DNA of 64,000 nucleotides from Cellulosimicrobium cellulans (GTDB lineage Bacteria; Actinomycetota; Actinomycetes; Actinomycetales; Cellulomonadaceae), in the NCBI RefSeq assembly GCF_006539945.1, contig NZ_BJNZ01000005.1, positions 1 to 64,000 of the forward strand, in the 5' to 3' direction. This document shows, one piece after another, positions 59,809-64,000 of the stretch. Position numbers and translations under genes: made by a program. The notes under the pieces are model-generated. The model was given only the letters and a program-made list of their open reading frames with translations. It was not told the origin of the DNA and did no database searches. How positions within the stretch are numbered: position 1 is the stretch's first letter; the number at the start of each line of letters is the position of its first letter.

Positions 59809-59984
59809 AGGCCCGTCGCCGTCCGCGAGGACGGCGGCGGGCCTGTCCGGACGCAGGAGACCGGGGGTCTCCGACGGCCCGCCCGTCGGGACCCCCGGTC
59901 CTCGCGTGCTCCCGAACCCCGACGTCCTCACCACGGCGTCCCGTGCCCCTCGGTTCACGATCGCGCGAGACCCGCGCGTAGAAT
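59809..59984 (+). terminator. Two hairpins then a promoter-like -10 between binding protein and permease genes
   Basis: Stem 1: 59809-59824 pairs with 59829-59844 around GCGA (one G-U pair). Stem 2: GACCGGGGGTC at 59859-59869 pairs with GACCCCCGGTC at 59890-59900, with inner CCGACGG and CCGTCGG paired. Then TAGAAT at 59979-59984 resembles a -10 box. The layout would give far more binding protein than permease, which is usual for such importers. Confidence 0.7.
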
Positions 59985-60035
59985 CGACCGGCCCCAGACC
60001 CGGGGTCCCTACCGACCAGCGAGGTAAGACCTCCG

Positions 60036-61565
60036 ATGTTCTCCTTCATCTCGCGGCGTGTGCTGGCAGGGTTGGCGACCCTCCTCGTGTCCACGTTCGC
60101 GATGTTCCTGCTCGTCGACGCCGCGATCCGGCCGTACATCTTCATGGATCTCGAGTCGAGCACGAAGCCCAACAAGGCGCAGCTCATCGCCCAGCGCACC
60201 GCCGAGCTCGACCTCGACACGCCCTCGGTGATCCGCTACTTCAAGTGGCTCGGCGACTTCGTCACCGGTGACCTCGGGACGGCCTGGCAGAGTGGCCAGT
60301 CCGTCACGACCCTGCTCCAGGGCGCAGTGATCTCGACCATCCAGCTCGTCGCCGCGGCGACCGTCCTCGCCGTCGTCTTCGGCGTCATGGTCGGCATCGT
60401 CAGCGCGCTGCGGCAGTACAGCACGTTCGACTACCTGACGATCTTCGTCTCGTTCGTGCTCTACTCGCTCCCGGCCTTCTGGGTCGCCGTCCTGCTCAAG
60501 CAGTGGGGCGCGATCGGCTTCAACGACTTCCTCCGGGACCCGAACCTCTCGATCCTCGTGATCGCGATCGTCGGCGTCGTGATCGGCCTGTTCTGGTCCC
60601 TCGCCTTCGGCGGGACGTTCAAGCGGCGGCTCGCCGTCTTCGCGATGGGCTTCGCCGCCAGCGCGCTCGCGCTGCTCTACCTCCAGCTCTCCGGGTGGTG
60701 GGCCGAGCCGAACCTCGGTCCGGTCATCATCATCGTCACGGGCACCGCCCTCGCGTTCGCGATCACCGCCCTGGTCTCCGGGCTGAAGAACCGCCGTGCG
60801 CTCTACGCGTCCCTGACCACGGTCCTGGTCGGCGTCGTCATCTACTTCCCCATCCAGTCCGTCCTCAAGCAGGTGGACAACTGGTGGCTCGTGCTCGTCC
60901 TCGGGGTCGTCGCCGTCGGCGTCGGCATCGGGATCGGGTACGCGTGGGGCGGCCCCGACAAGGGCGTGTCCGCGCGCGCCTCCGGGATCACGGCGTTCCT
61001 CGTGGCCTCGATGATCTTCGTCGACAAGGTGATGGGCGTCTGGCCCGCGTACTTCAACGCGACGGCGATCAACGGCCGGCCCATCCCGACGATCGGCAAC
61101 AGCACGCCGAACCTCGGCGGGAACTTCTGGGTGCAGGTCCTCGACCAGTACACGCACCTGCTCCTGCCGACCATCGCGCTCGTGCTCATCCAGTTCGCCG
61201 GCTACACGCGCTACTCGCGCGCCAGCATGCTCGAGGTGATGAGCCAGGACTACATCCGTACCGCACGGGCCAAGGGCCTGCCGGAGCGGACGGACGTCAT
61301 GCGCCACGGCTTCCGCAACACGCTGATCCCGCTCGCGACGATCGTCCCCATCGACGTCATCACGCTCCTGGGCGGCGCGATCATCACCGAGAAGGTCTTC
61401 GCCCGACCGGGCATGGGCCTGCTCTTCCTCAACTCGCTGCAACGAGGCGAGATCGACCCCGTCATGGCCTACCTCGTCATCGTCGCGGCCCTCGCCATCA
61501 TCGCCAACATCGTGGCTGACCTCATCTACGCAGCCCTCGACCCGCGGATCCGGGTGAACGCATGA
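60036..61565 (+). CDS. Peptide-type ABC permease, DppB-like, with extra membrane segments
   Basis: A 509-residue permease, about 180 longer than standard DppB/OppB. Residues 1-158 match the usual start: first helix RRVLAGLATLLVSTFAMFLL, then GDFVTGDLGTAWQSGQSV and SLPAFWVAVLLKQ. Residues about 160-340 are an insert with four or five additional hydrophobic segments. The normal C-terminal half resumes with YTHLLLPTIALVLIQFAGYTRYSR and the EAA loop YIRTARAKGLPERTDVMRHG (about 406-425). It ends DPRIRVNA. It overlaps the DppC-like start by four bases. Confidence 0.92.
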   Translation: MFSFISRRVLAGLATLLVSTFAMFLLVDAAIRPYIFMDLESSTKPNKAQLIAQRTAELDLDTPSVIRYFKWLGDFVTGDLGTAWQSGQSVTTLLQGAVISTIQLVAAATVLAVVFGVMVGIVSALRQYSTFDYLTIFVSFVLYSLPAFWVAVLLKQWGAIGFNDFLRDPNLSILVIAIVGVVIGLFWSLAFGGTFKRRLAVFAMGFAASALALLYLQLSGWWAEPNLGPVIIIVTGTALAFAITALVSGLKNRRALYASLTTVLVGVVIYFPIQSVLKQVDNWWLVLVLGVVAVGVGIGIGYAWGGPDKGVSARASGITAFLVASMIFVDKVMGVWPAYFNATAINGRPIPTIGNSTPNLGGNFWVQVLDQYTHLLLPTIALVLIQFAGYTRYSRASMLEVMSQDYIRTARAKGLPERTDVMRHGFRNTLIPLATIVPIDVITLLGGAIITEKVFARPGMGLLFLNSLQRGEIDPVMAYLVIVAALAIIANIVADLIYAALDPRIRVNA

Positions 61566-62599
61566 GCAACACACCGAACGACGCGTCGCAGAGCGGCGCG
61601 GCCGAGAACCAGATCGAGCTCCTCGAGGTCGAGGGACTGTCCCAGGGGCAGATCGTCCGACGGCGCTTCTTCCACCACAAGGGCGCGGTCGTCGCGCTCG
61701 TCTTCCTCGTCGGCATCGTCGCGCTCGCGATCACGTCCATCGGGGTCGGCGGGTGGGACGGGTGGTACGCGTACAAGGCGTCCGGGCAGGGCTCGACCTA
61801 CCCGCTCGTCAACGGGGGCGCGCCCTCGCCCGAGCACATCTTCGGTCAGGACGAGGCGGGCCGCGACGTGTTCGCCCGTGTCATGCAGGGCACGCAGACC
61901 TCGCTCCTCGTGGTGCTGTCCGTCGGCGTCATCGCGACGGTGGCCGGAGTCCTCTTCGGGGCGCTGTCCGGGTACTACCGCGGTCGGGTCGACTCGTGGC
62001 TCATGCGCTTCACGGACCTCGTCATCACGATGCCGGTCATCGTCATCGGCGCGGTGCTCGCGCTCCTGTCGGGCGGCAGCAACGCGCTCATCCTGGGCGC
62101 GTTCCTCGGGCTCGTCCTGTGGCCGCCGCTCGCGCGCCTCGTGCGCGGCGAGTTCCTCTCGCTGCGCGAGCGGGAGTTCGTCGACGCCGCCCGCGTCGCC
62201 GGAGCGAGCGACAGCCGGATCATCTTCAAGCACATGCTGCCCAACGCGGTGGGCGTGATCATCGTCAACGTCACGCTGCTCATGAGCTCGGCGATCCTGC
62301 TCGAGACGGCGCTGAGCTACCTCGGCGTCGGCATCCAGGCGCCGGCGACCTCGCTCGGCAAGCTCATCAGCGACTACCAGGAGGCGTTCGCGACGCGTCC
62401 GTGGCTGTTCTGGTGGCCGGGTCTGTTCATCGTCGCGATCGCGCTGTGCGTCAACTTCATCGGCGACGGTCTGCGCGACGCGTTCGACCCGCGCCAGAAG
62501 CGGATCCCGTCGGAGCGCAAGATGGCGCGCGCGCAGCGCGTCGCGCGTCCCACGGCCACCGCCACGCCGGGCGCGACCGGTGAGGCCGGGGCGAGCTGA
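61562..62599 (+). CDS. Peptide-type ABC permease, DppC-like
   Basis: A 345-residue permease. The OppC-type N-terminal segment (FFHHKGAVVALVFLVGIVAL) and the HIFGQDEAGRDVFARVMQGT block (about 98-117) are characteristic. The EAA loop is EFVDAARVAGASDSRIIFKHM (about 205-225). LSYLGVGIQAPATSLGKLIS precedes the last helix. A basic Ala/Thr-rich tail of about 40 residues follows. ATG at 61562 overlaps the previous stop. Confidence 0.94.
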   Translation: MSNTPNDASQSGAAENQIELLEVEGLSQGQIVRRRFFHHKGAVVALVFLVGIVALAITSIGVGGWDGWYAYKASGQGSTYPLVNGGAPSPEHIFGQDEAGRDVFARVMQGTQTSLLVVLSVGVIATVAGVLFGALSGYYRGRVDSWLMRFTDLVITMPVIVIGAVLALLSGGSNALILGAFLGLVLWPPLARLVRGEFLSLREREFVDAARVAGASDSRIIFKHMLPNAVGVIIVNVTLLMSSAILLETALSYLGVGIQAPATSLGKLISDYQEAFATRPWLFWWPGLFIVAIALCVNFIGDGLRDAFDPRQKRIPSERKMARAQRVARPTATATPGATGEAGAS

Positions 62600-62620
62600 T
62601 GACCGTCGTCGTCGCCGCCC

Positions 62621-62647
62621 GTCCGGGAGGTCTTCGACCTCTCGGAC
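62621..62647. terminator. Hairpin between permease and antisense PH-like gene
   Basis: GTCCGGGAGGTC at 62621-62632 pairs with GACCTCTCGGAC at 62636-62647, one mismatch, around TTC. It sits between converging genes and may stop both. Confidence 0.6.
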
Positions 62648-62670
62648 GGCGCGGCGCGCCGCGGCCGCGG

Positions 62671-63249
62671 TCAGGCGGTGAGCACCACGACCGTCGCGAC
62701 GGCGAGCGCGCCCAGCACGGCGAGCTGCACGACGTGCCACGTGGTGCGGGCGCCGGGGGCGCCGGGCACCGCGCGATCGAGGTGACCGGCCGCCGCGAGC
62801 AGCCCGTGCCGCTGCGTGACGGCCTCGGCCACGGCCTCGGCATTCGCGCCGGTCACCACGCGCTCGCGGTCCACGGGGTTCCTGCGGGAGCTGCGCAGCC
62901 AGCGCGCCGATCCGCTCGACCGGGGTGCCGCCCAGGCGGTCACCGTGCCGCCCGCGTAGCGCACCTCGAGCGAGTACCGGGTCTCGACGCCCTCGTACGC
63001 GGTCCACGGCACGTGGACCGTGCGGGTGACGTTGCGGACCTCGACCCCGCCGTCGGACACCTCCACGGCGGGACGCCAGAACAGCATCCAGACGAGGTAC
63101 GTCACCAGCGCGGCGGGGAGCAGAGCCCCCACGACCGCGACGACGTCCCCCGTCACGGCCGTGACCACGACCAGGGTGACGGCGACGGCGCCCGTCGCCA
63201 GCGTGAGGACTCGGCCGTACGTCGAACGGAAGACCAGCGTGGGACCCAT
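62671..63249 (-). CDS. PH-domain-like membrane protein, antisense within the importer cluster
   Basis: A 192-residue protein. Two adjacent hydrophobic segments near the N-terminus (LTLATGAVAVTLVVVTAV and AVVGALLPAALVTYLVWMLF, about 14-55) are followed by a bacterial PH-like beta domain. The latter contains VEVSDGGVEVRNVTRTVHVPW and YEGVETRYSLEVRYAGG (about 60-105). A third hydrophobic segment lies at the C-terminus. This is the layout of small actinobacterial PH-domain membrane proteins of unknown role. ATG at 63249 (MGPTLVFRS) was chosen; longer starts lack support. It runs against the importer genes on both sides. Confidence 0.72.
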   Translation of the reverse strand: MGPTLVFRSTYGRVLTLATGAVAVTLVVVTAVTGDVVAVVGALLPAALVTYLVWMLFWRPAVEVSDGGVEVRNVTRTVHVPWTAYEGVETRYSLEVRYAGGTVTAWAAPRSSGSARWLRSSRRNPVDRERVVTGANAEAVAEAVTQRHGLLAAAGHLDRAVPGAPGARTTWHVVQLAVLGALAVATVVVLTA

Positions 63250-63314
63250 GCGCCCATGCTCGCAGAGTCGCGGCGCCACGAGCGCCGGCTCCAGCAGGAA
63301 GGACACTGATCAGC

Positions 63315-64000
63315 GTGGCCATCGAGACGTCTCCCGCGGCCCCGGCCGCGCGCCAGGGCAGCCCCGTGCTGACCGTGCGCAACCTCGGCGTGGACTTCTA
63401 CGTCGACAAGGCCTGGTACCCCGCGGCCACGGACGTGAGCTACGACCTCCACTCCGGTGAGGTCCTCGCGATCGTCGGCGAGTCCGGCTCGGGCAAGTCC
63501 CAGTCGTCGCTGGCGCTGCTGGGCCTGCTCCCGCCGAACGGTCGCGCACGCGGCTCCGCCAAGCTCGGCGACCGCGAGCTCATCGGCATGTCGCACGGCT
63601 CGCTGCGGCACGTCCGCGGCAAGGAGATCTCCATGATCTTCCAGGAGCCGATGACGGCGCTGAACCCCGTGTACACGGTGGGCTTCCAGATCGTCGAGAC
63701 CATCCGGACGCACTTCAATGTCGGCCCCGCCGACGCGAAGAAGCGCGCGATCGAGCTCCTGCGGCTCGTCGAGATCCCGGAGCCGGAGCGCCGCTTCGAC
63801 GCGTACCCGCACCAGCTCTCCGGCGGTCAGCGCCAGCGCGCCATGATCGCCCAGGCCCTCGCGTGCGACCCCAAGCTCCTCGTCGCCGACGAACCGACCA
63901 CGGCGCTCGACGTCACGGTCCAGGCCGAGATCCTCAAGCTCCTGCGCGACCTGCGCTACCGGGTGGACGCGGCGATCATCCTCATCACGCACGACATGGG
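63315..64000 (+). CDS. Peptide-type ABC importer ATPase, DppD-like (cut by window end)
   Basis: The first 228 residues of an OppD/DppD ATPase. GTG at 63315 starts [14 protein letters not shown]. Walker A is [19 protein letters not shown] (about 50-68, with Gln where Thr or Ser is common), the Q-loop [20 protein letters not shown] (about 107-126), the signature [16 protein letters not shown] (about 167-182) and Walker [20 protein letters not shown] (about 189-207). The switch His in ILITHDM is the last visible residue block. A DppF-like second ATPase or fused domain is expected downstream. It follows the DppC-like gene after the antisense PH gene, and AGGAAGGA lies upstream. Confidence 0.93.
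   Translation, partial: MAIETSPAAPAARQGSPVLTVRNLGVDFYVDKAWYPAATDVSYDLHSGEVLAIVGESGSGKSQSSLALLGLLPPNGRARGSAKLGDRELIGMSHGSLRHVRGKEISMIFQEPMTALNPVYTVGFQIVETIRTHFNVGPADAKKRAIELLRLVEIPEPERRFDAYPHQLSGGQRQRAMIAQALACDPKLLVADEPTTALDVTVQAEILKLLRDLRYRVDAAIILITHDM

Noticed and set aside
62599-63309. Plus-strand frame of 236 codons starting at the DppC-like stop
   Set aside because: It is His/Arg/Gly-rich and antisense to the PH-like gene, which has membrane helices and beta strands in the expected order.

Overview
The window is very GC-rich DNA with strong G/C preference at third codon positions, GTG starts in many genes and 4-base ATGA/GTGA stop-start overlaps throughout. It holds typical actinobacterial genes: RamB with the glyoxylate shunt, a YqeB-type membrane protein, a DUF6412-type protein beside a YidC paralogue, and a PIN-PhoH protein. 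It most likely comes from a chromosome of the Micrococcales, in the Cellulomonadaceae/Promicromonosporaceae range; Cellulosimicrobium-like is my guess, not something the sequence proves. I see no rRNA, tRNA, CRISPR array, IS element or phage gene.

Layout. 1-6000: tail of a LysR regulator, a GAF-domain regulator, an aldehyde dehydrogenase with its DUF779 partner, a DUF6412/YidC pair and an aminoglycoside-phosphotransferase-fold kinase. 6076-6988: a proline-rich membrane-anchored protein that looks frameshifted. 7222-12215: glyoxylate shunt genes aceB and aceA, divergent from ramB. 12283-14043: a membrane alpha/beta hydrolase. 14110-27057: a 13-gene leftward operon, almost entirely translationally coupled. 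Divergent from it, at 27317-28798, is a secreted poly(3-hydroxybutyrate) (PHB) depolymerase. 28916-39810: nhaA, a YqeB-type protein, DUF1697, an amidase, padR-MFS exporter, PIN-PhoH, an FUSC-type membrane protein and marR. 39869-42090: fumC and a beta-carbonic anhydrase. 42219-46759: a SugABC-type carbohydrate importer. 46832-52342: a pfkB kinase, xseB, xseA, a polysaccharide deacetylase and ispH. 52388-57605: rmuC, an ABC-2-type exporter pair and ychF. 57930-64000: an oligopeptide/dipeptide-type ABC importer, cut by the window end and interrupted by an antisense PH-domain-like gene.

The most interesting unit is 14110-28798, read together with 7222-12215. It encodes in one place a secreted depolymerase with a lipase box and a C-terminal PHB-binding-like domain, a liv-type ABC importer, two intracellular alpha/beta hydrolases, a 3-hydroxybutyrate dehydrogenase, a two-subunit 3-oxoacid CoA-transferase, an acyl-CoA ligase, a thiolase and a TetR regulator. 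A full glyoxylate shunt with its acetate regulator lies next to it. Together these could take PHB from the environment to acetyl-CoA and into biomass. The divergent promoter region carries two copies of a GATTCAGGT-centred motif that could be the TetR operators. This reading is inference from family membership and gene order.

A second non-standard signal is a 21-base tandem repeat (core CGCGAGGTAGAGCC). It recurs at four separate gene 3' ends, often paired with an inverted unit to form a hairpin, and in one case it is translated as the tail of a membrane protein.
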